Positions 8,756-19,359 of a DNA stretch of 64,000 nt are shown one piece after another (positions within the stretch are counted from its first letter, which is position 1; the number at the start of each line of letters is the position of its first letter). The DNA is from Ch67 sp964491665 (GTDB taxonomy: Bacteria > Pseudomonadota > Gammaproteobacteria > Pseudomonadales > Ketobacteraceae). The stretch covers positions 1-64,000 of the forward strand of contig CAZBII010000002.1 of assembly GCA_964491665.1 (NCBI GenBank). The letters run 5' to 3'. The notes below the pieces were generated by a model, which worked only from the letters and a program-made list of their open reading frames with translations, had not been told where the DNA came from and searched no databases. The translations under genes and the position numbers were made by a program.

Positions 8756-9529
8756 ATGTCCCGCCGTCTGATCCTGATGCTGACAACCACCTGGCTTGCA
8801 CTGCTGGCACCGGCACTGCACGCAGACACCGCCACCGTGGCCGTCGCCGCCAATTTCAGTGCCGCCGCCGAACATCTGGGTGAAGTGTTTGCCCAGCGCG
8901 AGCAGGCGAAGAACACCGGCCACCGGATTCAGGTCAGTGCCGGCGCCACCGGCCAGCTGTATGCCAAGATCAGCCATGGCGCGCCCTATGATGTGTTTCT
9001 GTCCGCCGATACCAAAACCCCGCACCAACTGATCACGGATGGCAACGCCGTGGCCGGCACGGAATTCATCTATGCCGTTGGCACGCTGGCGCTGTGGAGC
9101 GCCGATCCCGCCCTGATTCATAACAGCGCCGATCTGCTGAAAAGCCCCGGCCTGAAAAAACTCGCCATCGCCAATCCCAAAGCCGCGCCCTATGGCGCCG
9201 CTGCCATCGCAACACTGCAGAAGCTGGGCCTGCAGGAATCACTGCAACCCAAACTGGTGTTCGGCGAAAGCATCACCCAGGCCTTCCAGTTCGCCGCCAG
9301 TCACAATGCCGACGCCGCCTTTGTCGCGCTGGCGCAGATCAAGTCACTGCCGGAAAGCCAGCAGGGCTCCTTCTGGATCGTGCCGGCCGATCATCATCAA
9401 CCCATCGCCCAGCAGGCCGTGCTGCTGCAACACGGTAAAGACAACGCCGCCGCGCGCGCCTGGCTGGAATTCCTGCGCAGCGATGAAGCGCGCACCTACA
9501 TTCGCCAGCTGGGCTATGCCACCGAATAA
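8756..9529 (+). CDS. modA: Molybdate ABC transporter, periplasmic substrate-binding protein
   Basis: A 257-residue protein with a Sec signal peptide (MSRRLILMLTTTWLALLAPALHA) and the ModA fold: VAVAANFSAAAEHL near the mature N-terminus, SAGATGQLYAKI and GAPYDVFLSADTKTP, which hold the oxyanion-binding loops. The start at 8756 follows an AGAGGAAG site; an earlier in-frame ATG at 8696 would place the signal peptide internally. It captures molybdate (or tungstate) in the periplasm and delivers it to ModB. modB starts 18 bases downstream. The neighbouring minus-strand operon carries a DMSO-reductase-type FeS domain, but no molybdopterin enzyme is encoded in the window. Confidence 0.95.
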   Translation: MSRRLILMLTTTWLALLAPALHADTATVAVAANFSAAAEHLGEVFAQREQAKNTGHRIQVSAGATGQLYAKISHGAPYDVFLSADTKTPHQLITDGNAVAGTEFIYAVGTLALWSADPALIHNSADLLKSPGLKKLAIANPKAAPYGAAAIATLQKLGLQESLQPKLVFGESITQAFQFAASHNADAAFVALAQIKSLPESQQGSFWIVPADHHQPIAQQAVLLQHGKDNAAARAWLEFLRSDEARTYIRQLGYATE

Positions 9530-9547
9530 GGGAATGACAGGAAACGC

Positions 9548-10218
9548 ATGACCACCATCGACGCCACTCCGGTTCTGCTCACGCTGCAACTGGCCACCAC
9601 CACCACACTGGTACTGATGCTGATTGCAGTACCACTGGGCTGGTGGCTGGCGCACACCCGTCATCCGCTCAAGCCGCTGATCATCACGCTGGTGACACTG
9701 CCGCTGGTGCTGCCGCCCACCGTGCTGGGCTTTTATCTGTTGCTGTTGCTGGGCCCGAAAGGCTGGGTGGGACAGCTCATGCTGCAGCTGGGACTGGACA
9801 CACTGCCATTCACTTTCAGCGGACTGGTGGTGGCTTCAGTGATCTATTCGCTGCCATTTGCCGTGCAGCCGCTGCAGAACGCGTTTGCCGCGATTGGCCG
9901 GCGCCCACTGGAAGTGGCGGCGACACTGCGCGCCTCGCCGTGGGACCGCTTTGTCAGCGTGGCATTGCCGCTGGCCCGTCCCGGCATCATCACTGCCGTG
10001 GTGCTCACGTTTGCGCATGCGCTGGGAGAATTCGGCATCGTGCTGATGATGGGTGGCAACATTCCGGGTGAAACCAACGTCATGTCCATCGCCATCTACG
10101 ATCATGTGGAAAATCAGGAATATTCGCAGGCGCACTGGCTGTCGGCGGGCATGGTGGTGTTCTCTTCCCTGCTGCTGCTCGGCATGCATTACATCACCCG
10201 CTCCGCAGGCCGCCGCGC

Positions 10219-10222
<4 letters not shown>
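9548..10222 (+). CDS. modB: Molybdate ABC transporter permease
   Basis: A 224-residue inner-membrane permease with about five helices. It carries the binding-protein-dependent transport motif near LPLARPGIITAVVLTFAHALGEFG, the EAA-like loop that contacts the ATPase. PLVLPPTVLGFYLL and GGNIPGETNVMSIAIYD are characteristic of ModB. An AGGA site lies 7 bases before the ATG. The last codons overlap the modC start by four bases (ATGA), so the two are translationally coupled. It forms the channel of the molybdate importer with ModA and ModC. Confidence 0.95.
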
Positions 10223-11319
<1,097 letters not shown>

Positions 11320-11553
11320 TCCGTTTGTGACTTAACTGCAATTTCGTTTCCCGCAAAATCAACAGCCACAACCCGCCTTAAGTACAGCCGGAAAACGGAA
11401 CTAATCGGGCTGTCAGGCCCGCTGTTTCCGTGTGAAATGACAACACCTGAAAAATGAGAGGGAGGTTCCATCCACCCGGCGCGTGCGTGCGCCGCGGCTT
11501 GCTGCATTCCGGAAAAAGTTCATTCACTCTTTCACCAGCACAAGGGACTTGTC

Positions 11554-13896
11554 ATGAAACGCATTCACCGATTTCGCCTCTGGCGCCTGCTCGTCGCGCT
11601 CTGTATTCCGCTCCTGCTGCTCTCCACGGCGCAGGCTGCCTTCACCTCCGATCCGGTCAAAACCATCGGTCACGGCGTTTTCATCGGCGCCGGCGGCAAA
11701 ATTCTCAAGCCGGACACCACCTTCATCACCGACGCGCAAGCGTTCTACATCAACACATTGCTCAAGCAGAGCACCGATCCGCGCACAGCGAAAAAAATAC
11801 GCTCGCTGATTGCCAGCCTGGTCACCGACAGCATTCTGGCCAACGCGCTGTATCTCGACTGGCTGGTGGACACGCAGAAGCCCGCCAACACCGCGCATCT
11901 GGTGTCGGTGAACGGCGCACTGCGCTGGCGCTACCTGCTGGAACTGGGCGACGGCAATCTGCGGGAATGGCTCGACAGCAAGGGCATCCACCCGGAGATC
12001 GCGCGCAAGCTGGAAGACAATGGCGTCACCGTGTTTGCAAAAACCTCCAAAGGCGGTGCCGATTACATCAAGGAATGCGCAGCGGCCGGCGTGCCGGTTC
12101 CACCGCCGATGTGGTCGTCCGGCTGGAGTTTTGAAGGCGTCATCGACAACGAATTCATCAGCACCTCCGCGCAGGCCGAACTGATGCTGCACACCAGCAC
12201 TTCACCGGCTGGAGTCTGTCTGGCACTGCCGCGCTTTCCGCAAAGCGGCAGCGGTTTCAGCAATCAGGCCAGCCTGCTGGGCGTGATCTGTCTGGGCACA
12301 CAAAGCAGCAAGGCGTGCTTCTGGGACAATCCGCGCGGCAAATCCTTCACCCGTGGCGTGGAAGTGGATATCAGTGAATTTGTCGGCGGTGTGGATCTGG
12401 TGGCGAATGCGCAGGGCGTGTGCAGCGACTGTCACGCCGGCGAGAATCCGTTTGTCGTGCATCCGGAAAAGCCGCCGTTTGCCGGCCTGCCCTCGCTGCA
12501 GCCGCTGGCCTGGTATGATCCGCTGGTATCCGCCACCTGGCCGCAGAATCCCGGCCCCACCAATCTGCTGGACGCCGTCGCCTCCACCGGCAAATGCGAC
12601 AGCTGTCACCGCGCCGGTTCCGCCGGTCGATTCCCTGACGTGTCCACCCAATTGCCCGGCTACTGCGGCACCGTGCTTGCCACGGCCATGGGTACTTCGT
12701 CAAAGGCCACCATGCCGCCGTTCGGCATGGACCGCGACCAGTTCCTCAACCACATCAACGCGCTGGCCGCTGCCTGCGGCGCTCCGCCGACCGGTGGCGG
12801 CGTGGTAGTGGATGTGGACTATCCGGATGACAAGGGCTTTGTATCGCCGCCCATCGTGATCGATCCGCTGTACGCATGCGCCACCCAGGTTGCCGTGCGT
12901 GGCGGCATTCTCGATGCGAAGCTGAGCCTGTTCATCAACGGCACGCTGATCGATTCGGTGAACGTGCGCAATCCGGATAACGAAACCTTCAACGTGCCGG
13001 ATCTGAAAGTGGGCGATGTGGTCACCGCGCAGCAGGAATTCAACGGCACGCTGTCGAATCCTTCTCCCGCGATCGTCGTGCGCGATCATCAGGTGGATTT
13101 CCCGACCGGTCTGCCGGCTCCCACCATTGATCCCACACTCATTTATGAATGCGCGGAAGTAGTGGGCGTGCGGCATGTGCCCGGCGCGAAAGTCACCGTG
13201 TATTCCAACGGCATCGATCCGCGCTCCGGCAACACCAGCACCGGCTGGACCTCCATGTGGCCGGCCAAGCGTCCGTTTGTGGTGGGCGATGAATTCAGCG
13301 CCGAAATCAGCCTGTGCAAGGACACCAGTCCGCTGTCGGCACCGCAAAAAGCCGTCACTGCACCGGCCACCGTACCGGCACCGATTCTCAATCCGGCCAG
13401 CATTTATGTCGGCCAGCAGCTGGTGTCCATCTCGGGCCTGCTGAACGGCGCACACACGCATGTGGATGAAGTCGGCACCGGCACGCTCGGCAGTTTCACC
13501 AAGCCCGAATCCTGGCTGAACAATTTCGACGTGGCCACGCCGCTGGGACGTCCGCTGACCTCCGGTGACCAGCTGGCGGTACAGCAGGTGCTGTGCGACA
13601 AGGGACCGGAGACCCACACGCCGCCAGTGCTTGAATGCAAGGATCTGCCAGCGCCGCGCATCCGTCATCCGCTGGCCGGTGACACCTTTGTCGTCGTCAC
13701 GCAGGCGGTGCCCGGCGCGCGCATTCATGTGTATGACGGCGGCGGCGTGGAAATCGGCGACGGCAGCGGCAGTGTGATCATGCTCAGCCGCGCCCTCACC
13801 GGCGCCGACACCCTCACCGTGGTGCAGCAACTGGGCGACTGCACCAGCCGCACCGGTTATCGCGTCAGTGCACGCAATGGTGAAACCAAGGGCTGA
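11554..13896 (+). CDS. Secreted diheme protein with C-terminal Ig-like repeats
   Basis: A 780-residue exported protein with a Sec signal (residues 1-28, ending AQAA). AAGGGA lies 7 bases before the ATG. Two CXXCH haem c motifs, CSDCH near residue 290 and CDSCH near 348, sit in a cytochrome-like middle domain. From about residue 430 to the end there are four degenerate repeats of about 90 residues. Each opens with a Pro-rich strand (PPIVIDP, PAPTIDP, PAPILNP, PAPRIRHP) and continues with GxxxGAxxxVY, resembling bacterial Ig-like surface domains. The N-terminal ~280 residues are not recognised. Function is unknown; a surface or periplasmic electron-transfer or peroxidase-like protein is possible. 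It is transcribed alone and closed by a strong terminator. Confidence 0.75.
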   Translation: MKRIHRFRLWRLLVALCIPLLLLSTAQAAFTSDPVKTIGHGVFIGAGGKILKPDTTFITDAQAFYINTLLKQSTDPRTAKKIRSLIASLVTDSILANALYLDWLVDTQKPANTAHLVSVNGALRWRYLLELGDGNLREWLDSKGIHPEIARKLEDNGVTVFAKTSKGGADYIKECAAAGVPVPPPMWSSGWSFEGVIDNEFISTSAQAELMLHTSTSPAGVCLALPRFPQSGSGFSNQASLLGVICLGTQSSKACFWDNPRGKSFTRGVEVDISEFVGGVDLVANAQGVCSDCHAGENPFVVHPEKPPFAGLPSLQPLAWYDPLVSATWPQNPGPTNLLDAVASTGKCDSCHRAGSAGRFPDVSTQLPGYCGTVLATAMGTSSKATMPPFGMDRDQFLNHINALAAACGAPPTGGGVVVDVDYPDDKGFVSPPIVIDPLYACATQVAVRGGILDAKLSLFINGTLIDSVNVRNPDNETFNVPDLKVGDVVTAQQEFNGTLSNPSPAIVVRDHQVDFPTGLPAPTIDPTLIYECAEVVGVRHVPGAKVTVYSNGIDPRSGNTSTGWTSMWPAKRPFVVGDEFSAEISLCKDTSPLSAPQKAVTAPATVPAPILNPASIYVGQQLVSISGLLNGAHTHVDEVGTGTLGSFTKPESWLNNFDVATPLGRPLTSGDQLAVQQVLCDKGPETHTPPVLECKDLPAPRIRHPLAGDTFVVVTQAVPGARIHVYDGGGVEIGDGSGSVIMLSRALTGADTLTVVQQLGDCTSRTGYRVSARNGETKG

Positions 13897-13928
13897 TCGC
13901 CGCTGCATCCCATCAAAGCGGCTCTGCC

Positions 13929-13963
13929 AAAAAAGCCGGTGTTCCCCGCACCGGCTTTTTCTT
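13929..13963 (+). terminator. Intrinsic terminator after the diheme protein gene
   Basis: A seven-base GC stem (GCCGGTG/CACCGGC), extended by A/T pairs, is followed by TTTTTCTTTT. It lies 33 bases after the stop codon at 13896. The A-run on its left flank could also make it work in reverse, but no minus-strand gene ends here. Confidence 0.85.
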
Positions 13964-14020
13964 TTCGGTACGAAGTTGCATAGAATCGGCAGCCACACCC
14001 TCAACCGCCGAAACCGCATC

Positions 14021-15229
14021 ATGAGCGCGCACCCCCGCAAGAAAATCCTCTGCACCTGGGAACTGGGTGGCGACCTGGGCCACCTGACCCGGCTGGCCAC
14101 ACTGGCCCGCACCCTGCTGGAGCGCGGCTGGGAGGTCAACGTAGTGGCGAGGGATTTGTCCCGTAGCCACGCCCTGTTTGCCGATCTGCCGGTGCGGGTG
14201 CTGCAGGCGCCGGTCTGGCTGCCCAAAACCACCATGCAGCGGCCCATCGCCTGCCTGCCCGACACCCTGCTGCTCAACGGCTATCTGGAACCTGATGCCC
14301 TGCACGCGCTCGTCAATGCCTGGCAACATCTGCTCGACCTGATACAGCCGGACCTGCTGATCTGCGATTACTCGCCCACCGCGCTGCTGGCCAATCATGG
14401 CAGCGGCCGGCCCGCCATCGTGGTGGGTTCCGGCTTTGGAGACCTGGCGCCCGGCCTGCCGGTAGCCGACTGGCGGCCCCGCCCGCTCAGTGACGGTCTG
14501 GTGGAACGGCAGGAACAACGCGTGCTGGACAGCATCAACAATGTGCTGCATCGCCTGCAGACACCAGCGCTGCAGCGTCTGCCGGACCTGTTCAGCACGC
14601 GCGGATTTTTCATCAACACACTACCTGAATTCGATATTTATCCGCAGCGGCCCGATACCACCTATGGCCTGCCCGAACCTCCCGCCCACGCACGCCCCGC
14701 CGTGGACTGGCCCGCCGGCGACGGCCCCCGCATCATTGCCTATCTGAAGCCGCAATATCCGCAGCTGCCGCAACTGCTCGAGGCACTGGCGCGCTGCAAC
14801 GCCCGGGTGTTCGTCGCCTGTCCGCACGGCAATCCCGCGCTGTTCCAGCCGTTTGTCTCGCCGACATTTGCCTTCAGCACCCGCATGGTCGAACTGGAAA
14901 CTGCACTGGGGCAGGCCGATCTGTTTGTCGGTCACGGCAACATGGGCTCGGTCATCCAGTCCCTCATGGCCGGCACGCCGGTGGTGGCGCTGCCCGTGCA
15001 ACTGGAGCAGCTGCTGACCGGCATAAAACTGCAGGAACAGCGATTAGGCCGGCTGGTGGAAAAAATCGAATCCGTGCCGCAACTGCAATCCCTGCTGGAA
15101 GCACTATCGGCCGATACCGCGCTGCGGCAGCGGGTTGCGACCTTTGCCGCCCGCTATCGTCCTCTGCAGGAACAGCCGCTGAATACACGCATCGCGGAGC
15201 ACTGCGCCGCAATCCTGTCAGGCACCTGA
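14021..15229 (+). CDS. GT1-type glycosyltransferase (GT-B fold)
   Basis: A 402-residue protein of the glycosyltransferase family 1/MurG-like GT-B type. The N-terminal Rossmann domain opens KKILCTWELGGDLGHLTRLATLA, with the glycine-rich acceptor loop. The C-terminal donor domain carries ADLFVGHGNMGSVIQSLMAGTPVVALP, the classic UDP-sugar-binding signature including the conserved His and the small-residue loop. The ATG at 14021 lies just after the terminator of the previous gene and fits the family N-terminus; the longer open frame would read through the terminator hairpin. The acceptor (glycolipid, sterol-like compound or polyketide) cannot be told. The glycosidase-like lipoprotein gene follows by 40 bases on the same strand and may be co-transcribed. 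Confidence 0.75.
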   Translation: MSAHPRKKILCTWELGGDLGHLTRLATLARTLLERGWEVNVVARDLSRSHALFADLPVRVLQAPVWLPKTTMQRPIACLPDTLLLNGYLEPDALHALVNAWQHLLDLIQPDLLICDYSPTALLANHGSGRPAIVVGSGFGDLAPGLPVADWRPRPLSDGLVERQEQRVLDSINNVLHRLQTPALQRLPDLFSTRGFFINTLPEFDIYPQRPDTTYGLPEPPAHARPAVDWPAGDGPRIIAYLKPQYPQLPQLLEALARCNARVFVACPHGNPALFQPFVSPTFAFSTRMVELETALGQADLFVGHGNMGSVIQSLMAGTPVVALPVQLEQLLTGIKLQEQRLGRLVEKIESVPQLQSLLEALSADTALRQRVATFAARYRPLQEQPLNTRIAEHCAAILSGT

Positions 15230-15269
15230 TTCCGCCTTCATCTCAACTCAGTCAACAAAAGGAACTTGT

Positions 15270-16394
15270 ATGCACACACCCGCAATATTCCACCGCAGCC
15301 GCGCTTTCCTGCTGGCACTGCCACTGACCTTGACGCTGGCCAGCTGCGGCGGCGGCGGTGACGGCAGCGAAATCGGCAGCACCGGCGGCACGCCCAAACC
15401 TGTCCCGAGCGGAATCTACGACAGCGCCGGCCCGATCCGCAGCGAGCAGGACGACATCATCGCCACCACGCCGCTGATCAGCGGTCAGGACGGCGTACTG
15501 GTGCGCGTCAGCTGGGATCTGTGCGACAACGACACCGCCTGCCTGCTCGACGCCATCGAAACCAATCTGGATTCAGCCGCCAGCCGCAACCTGAAAGTCG
15601 CACTCGCCGTCAGCGACGGCCACCACATTCCCCCTGCGGTCAAAAGCAGTTGCGTCACTTTCCCGTTCGTCTTCGACAGCCAGAACCAGACCCTGTGTCT
15701 GCCGTGGGACACAAACTACATTCAGGCCAAACAGGATTTCATCCGCCAGCTGGGAGAACGCTTCGATGATCATCCGGCGCTGGGCTATGTGTATTTCACC
15801 GGCGCCTGCAGCACCAACGGTTTTGAAGGCCACTGCCGCGTCGACCAGACACAGTTCACCAACGCCGGCTACACCAGCACCAAACTGTCAGCCTCCTATC
15901 GCCAGATCATGCAGGCCTACGTGGATGCGTTTCCCACCACGCCGATTGCCTTTGAAGTGCACACGCTGTTCGGCAGCAGCAGCGTGTGGAGTGACGTGTG
16001 GAACGACGTGAAAAACAGCGGCCGGGTGGGCGTCGCCGCCTGGTGGTGCTCGGAGCGCATGAGCCTCAATGGCGCCGACACCGTGCCGGTCTGGTCGCTG
16101 GTGCAGCAGGCCGCCGCCAGCAGTTTTGCCGTGTGCCAGACCATCGGCAACTTCACCAGCCAGCCCTACCGCTTCAGCGACAACACACTGGCGCTGGATT
16201 ACGGCACGCAGGGTTCCTGGAACAGCACCGATGTGCAGAACGCTTTCCACGACACGCTGGACTGGGCCGAAGGCAGCGCCGTGCACGCACAGCAGTCCAG
16301 CCTGATTGCTCCGTTTGCGGTGATGGAAGTGTGGACGACCGATCTGGACAACACTTCGTTCCAGACCCGACTGGCCAATTATCTGAACGACTGA
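15270..16394 (+). CDS. Glycoside-hydrolase-like lipoprotein
   Basis: A 374-residue lipoprotein: signal peptide to LTLASC (lipobox Cys about 27), then a Gly-rich linker. An AAAAGGAA site precedes the ATG. The mature part looks like a TIM-barrel glycosidase of the GH42/GH5-like type (DGVLVRVSWDLCDND, LKVALAVSDGHHIPP, ALGYVYFTG, ITPFAVMEVWTTD-like end) with several conserved-looking Cys residues. No unambiguous acid/base pair could be assigned by eye. It lies behind a glycosyltransferase gene, which suggests a carbohydrate or glycolipid theme, but the substrate is unknown. Confidence 0.55.
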   Translation: MHTPAIFHRSRAFLLALPLTLTLASCGGGGDGSEIGSTGGTPKPVPSGIYDSAGPIRSEQDDIIATTPLISGQDGVLVRVSWDLCDNDTACLLDAIETNLDSAASRNLKVALAVSDGHHIPPAVKSSCVTFPFVFDSQNQTLCLPWDTNYIQAKQDFIRQLGERFDDHPALGYVYFTGACSTNGFEGHCRVDQTQFTNAGYTSTKLSASYRQIMQAYVDAFPTTPIAFEVHTLFGSSSVWSDVWNDVKNSGRVGVAAWWCSERMSLNGADTVPVWSLVQQAAASSFAVCQTIGNFTSQPYRFSDNTLALDYGTQGSWNSTDVQNAFHDTLDWAEGSAVHAQQSSLIAPFAVMEVWTTDLDNTSFQTRLANYLND

Positions 16395-16418
16395 GCGTAA
16401 AACTCCGCCGCGCAGACC

Positions 16419-17879
16419 TTACTGCACAGCGGACCAGTCCAGGATTTTCTGCTGCAGGTAATCGCTGAACGGGTTGTAGCGCATCCGCATCAGCTGTTCC
16501 GGCGGCAGCACAAACAGGTTTTTCTCGCCGCGCAATCCCACGTTGGCAATGCGCACCAGCTGGCTGCCGTCATCGCCATAAAACGGATCGTCGGCACGGA
16601 ACGGCAGCGCCACATGCGACAGCGAATACACCTGCCGTGGCCAGCGCCCTTCCAGCTCCACCGCCTGCCAGTCCGGCGCGCCCGCCGCCCGCCGCAATGC
16701 CTGCACCTGCGAGGATTCTTCCGACAGATTGGTAATCACGCTGAGCGCAAACGGCAGTGATTCGCGCTGCCGCAGAACATCGAGCCACTGGCTGCGCGCC
16801 GACTCAATCAGCAGCTGCATGTCATGGCGGCGATTGATGTCGAACACCACCAGCTCCGATTGCGCGACCGGCACGCGCTCCAGCAGACGGCTCACCACCG
16901 ACTCGGCCGGCACGGTGGAATCGGCCACCGACACCAGCGCCAGCACCGGCGGAAACTGCTGCGCGGCCTCGGGCGCCAGATCCTGCAGGCGTTCATCAAT
17001 ATGCCGCGTCAGTTCATACACCTGCTGGCCGGCAAACGCGGGAAACGAGTTGTACTTGAAGGGATCAAGCTCCGGTTTCACTTCCACCCAGCCGACTTTT
17101 TCCAGCCCCGGCAGACGCCCCAGCCACGCCCGCAGAAAGGCCCACTCGCCACCGCTGCGCACTGCCAATGCCGGCGACAGCAGAATCAGCTTCTGCGGCA
17201 GCACAATGCTGGCCTTCTGTTCCTGCGCCGCGTCGAGCGCATCCAGTACATAGTCCACCGCCAGCGCGGCGCCGTTGGAATAGCCCACCATCAGCAGCGG
17301 CTTGCCGGTGCCCACCTGTGCGGACGCCCGCTGCATCGCCATCCGCACCGCCGCCCGGAACTGCTGCACATCCGTCACATCCAGCATGCCCGGCGCGGTG
17401 CCGTGTCCCGGCAGCCGCAGGTTGAGGGTGTAATAGCCGGCCTGATTGAAGGCGTCCGCCAGCGTGCGCAGGCTGTAGGGTGAATCCGTCATGCCATGCA
17501 GCAGCACCACCCCACCCCTGCTGTTGGCCCCCGGCGTTTCCGTGGTGCGGTTCCAGTTCACTTCGTAGCGCACGGGATTCAGTTCCCCCAGCGGATGGAA
17601 GCGGCTGCTGGCCGGCTCGCTGGCGCCCTTTTCCGCATCCAGCTGTTTCAGTGCGGCAAACAGCACCTGCTCATGCTGGAGATAGGCGTCGAACGGGCCG
17701 ATGTCGTCGGCCGCCAGTTCCGCCAGCGCCGGCTGCAGCCGCGCCGGGTCCTGCCAGAAGCCCGGCTCCGGCATGTCGCGGTGCTGAATGGAAAAATACA
17801 GCCAGCCCGCCGCACAGGCGCCCGCCAGAAAACCCGCCACCAGAGCGGATAGGATGTTGCCCCGATTTGTCCTGCCCAT
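16419..17879 (-). CDS. Membrane-anchored alpha/beta hydrolase
   Basis: A 486-residue protein with an N-terminal hydrophobic anchor (ILSALVAGFLAGACAAGWLYF) and an alpha/beta-hydrolase domain. The oxyanion segment is GGVVLLHGMTDSPYSLR, the nucleophile elbow GYSNGAA, a candidate acid Asp lies in VSVADSTVP, and a candidate His in RRHDM or YSLSHVALP. The family resembles monoacylglycerol-lipase/esterase-type enzymes (Hydrolase_4-like). The ATG at 17879 is preferred over a TTG at 17918 because the protein then starts just before the anchor. It is convergent with the glycosidase-like gene, 24 bases away. Substrate is unknown; a lipid ester is likely given its neighbours. Confidence 0.75.
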   Translation of the reverse strand: MGRTNRGNILSALVAGFLAGACAAGWLYFSIQHRDMPEPGFWQDPARLQPALAELAADDIGPFDAYLQHEQVLFAALKQLDAEKGASEPASSRFHPLGELNPVRYEVNWNRTTETPGANSRGGVVLLHGMTDSPYSLRTLADAFNQAGYYTLNLRLPGHGTAPGMLDVTDVQQFRAAVRMAMQRASAQVGTGKPLLMVGYSNGAALAVDYVLDALDAAQEQKASIVLPQKLILLSPALAVRSGGEWAFLRAWLGRLPGLEKVGWVEVKPELDPFKYNSFPAFAGQQVYELTRHIDERLQDLAPEAAQQFPPVLALVSVADSTVPAESVVSRLLERVPVAQSELVVFDINRRHDMQLLIESARSQWLDVLRQRESLPFALSVITNLSEESSQVQALRRAAGAPDWQAVELEGRWPRQVYSLSHVALPFRADDPFYGDDGSQLVRIANVGLRGEKNLFVLPPEQLMRMRYNPFSDYLQQKILDWSAVQ

Positions 17880-18105
17880 TTGCCCTGCCTGTCTGTAATG
17901 CCAGTGCTGTTCCCGCAATGCTCGTGTCCCGGCGCCCGATCGCGCTGCGATTCCTTCAGTCTAGCCAAGCGCCCCTGATCCTCCCCCTTCTTTCGCCGGG
18001 GCCGAAACGTTCCGAAACAAACCACGGCGGGAACCGGACTGTCATCAACCGGTCACATCCCATAAAATTGGCCGTTCTGCCGTACCTCCACCTGAGGATG
18101 CCACC

Positions 18106-18861
18106 GTGCACAGCGAATCCCCCAGACCCGATGTCCAGGCCATGACCCGCAACCTGGCCTACCTGCTGTACCAGCCCTACAAACTGCTGATTTTCCTGCC
18201 GGTTGTAGTCATTGCCACCAACATTCTCGGCGGCCTCATCATCATCCTGATCAGCCTGGGCCTGCCCCGTCTGGCGCGGCCGCTGCCGGTACTCTGGGCC
18301 CGGGTCAACGCCCTGGCCGCCCCTGCCCGGGTGCGCGTGACCGGCCGTGACCAGTTCGACCCCAACCAGTCCTACGTGGTGGTGGCCAACCATCAGAGCC
18401 ATTTCGACATCCTGGCCATCTACGGCTGGCTGGGCATCGATTTCCGCTGGGTGATGAAGATGGAACTGCGCAAGGTGCCGGTGCTGGGACTGGCCTGCGA
18501 GAAACTGGGCCATGTGTACATTGACCGCGGCAACCACCAGCGCGCCCAGGCGTCCATCAATGCCGCCAAGCAGCAGCTGCAGAATGGCACCTCGATCTTC
18601 TTTTTCCCGGAAGGCACCCGCAGCCTGGATGGCCGTCTGCTGCCGTTCAAGAAAGGCGCGTTCAAACTGGCGAAGGAGTTGCAGCTGCCGATCCTGCCGG
18701 TGACCATCACGGGCTCCCACGAGATCCTGCCCGCCAAGACGCTGAACCTGTTTCCCGGCGCGGTGGACATCATCATTCACGCACCGATTGCCGTGGATGA
18801 AAACAGCTGCGAGGAAACCCTGCTGGCACAGGCGCGGGAGAAAATTGCCTCCCGCCTGTGA
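18106..18861 (+). CDS. plsC: 1-acyl-sn-glycerol-3-phosphate acyltransferase
   Basis: A 251-residue membrane acyltransferase that converts lysophosphatidate to phosphatidate in phospholipid synthesis. Motif I is NHQSHFD (HX4D), with motif III FFPEGTRS and motif IV-like LPILPVTITGSHEILP. Two hydrophobic N-terminal helices (LLIFLPVVVIATNILGGLIIILISL) anchor it. It begins with GTG at 18106, preceded by TGAGGATG with GAGG nine bases upstream; no in-frame ATG start would keep the first membrane helix. It is followed by a bidirectional terminator and appears monocistronic. More than one PlsC homologue is common in such genomes, so the gene symbol denotes the family. Confidence 0.88.
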   Translation: MHSESPRPDVQAMTRNLAYLLYQPYKLLIFLPVVVIATNILGGLIIILISLGLPRLARPLPVLWARVNALAAPARVRVTGRDQFDPNQSYVVVANHQSHFDILAIYGWLGIDFRWVMKMELRKVPVLGLACEKLGHVYIDRGNHQRAQASINAAKQQLQNGTSIFFFPEGTRSLDGRLLPFKKGAFKLAKELQLPILPVTITGSHEILPAKTLNLFPGAVDIIIHAPIAVDENSCEETLLAQAREKIASRL

Positions 18862-18893
18862 CCGCCATTGCCTCAGCCCGAAAAATCCGCCCA

Positions 18894-18926
18894 TAAAAAA
18901 AGCCGCCTGTTACAGCGGCTTTTTTA
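18894..18926. terminator. Bidirectional intrinsic terminator between plsC and the DUF4156 lipoprotein gene
   Basis: Stem AGCCGC/GCGGCT (18901-18906 and 18915-18920) has an eight-base loop, flanked by a run of seven A on the left and T6 on the right. The symmetry serves plsC on the plus strand and the convergent small lipoprotein gene ending at 18951 on the minus strand. Confidence 0.85.
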
Positions 18927-18950
18927 TCCCGGTGATGGGCCTTTCCAAAC

Positions 18951-19286
18951 TCAGCGCATGTGCTGGCAATTGAAAATGACGAAACGCTGCTTGCCATTCT
19001 CGATATCGGAATCCGGTGCCACGGCATTGCCGCCCTTTTCCACGGCAGTGTTCTTCGCCAGTGTTGCCAGCTCCTCTGCCATGCGTTCCGGGTTCCGGTT
19101 CACGAACCACACCTTGGACATCACCTGGGTGGTGGTACGGCCAATCATTTCGCACTCACGGGCCTGGTAGGGCTTCAGCAGCAGGACGTCTTCCGCCTGG
19201 GGAACCGGCTTCACAAACGAACAGCCCGACATGAAACCCGACACCAGCAGTGTGCCCAGCACAGGCACGATCAAACGCTTTTTCAT
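18951..19286 (-). CDS. Small lipoprotein, DUF4156 family
   Basis: A 111-residue lipoprotein with signal and lipobox FMSGC. The ATG is preceded by TAGGAG at a 7-base distance. The mature part has the DUF4156 pattern: a conserved Cys in ARECEMIG, then a helical stretch LATLAKNTAVEKGGNAVAPDS, and a final FNCQ with a second Cys that could form a disulfide. DUF4156 proteins are RcsF-like in size and fold, but their function is mostly unknown. It is a single gene ending at the shared terminator with plsC. Confidence 0.8.
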   Translation of the reverse strand: MKKRLIVPVLGTLLVSGFMSGCSFVKPVPQAEDVLLLKPYQARECEMIGRTTTQVMSKVWFVNRNPERMAEELATLAKNTAVEKGGNAVAPDSDIENGKQRFVIFNCQHMR

Positions 19287-19359
19287 AATTGACTCCTATT
19301 GAAATCCGGTGCGCCCGCTTGCATGCTGGCAGCGCCCGCTAACAATGCCAGAAAACGCC

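Noticed and set aside
12700..14277. A minus-strand open frame spanning the terminator at 13929.
   Set aside because: It crosses two confirmed plus-strand genes and a terminator, and has no ribosome site or domain.
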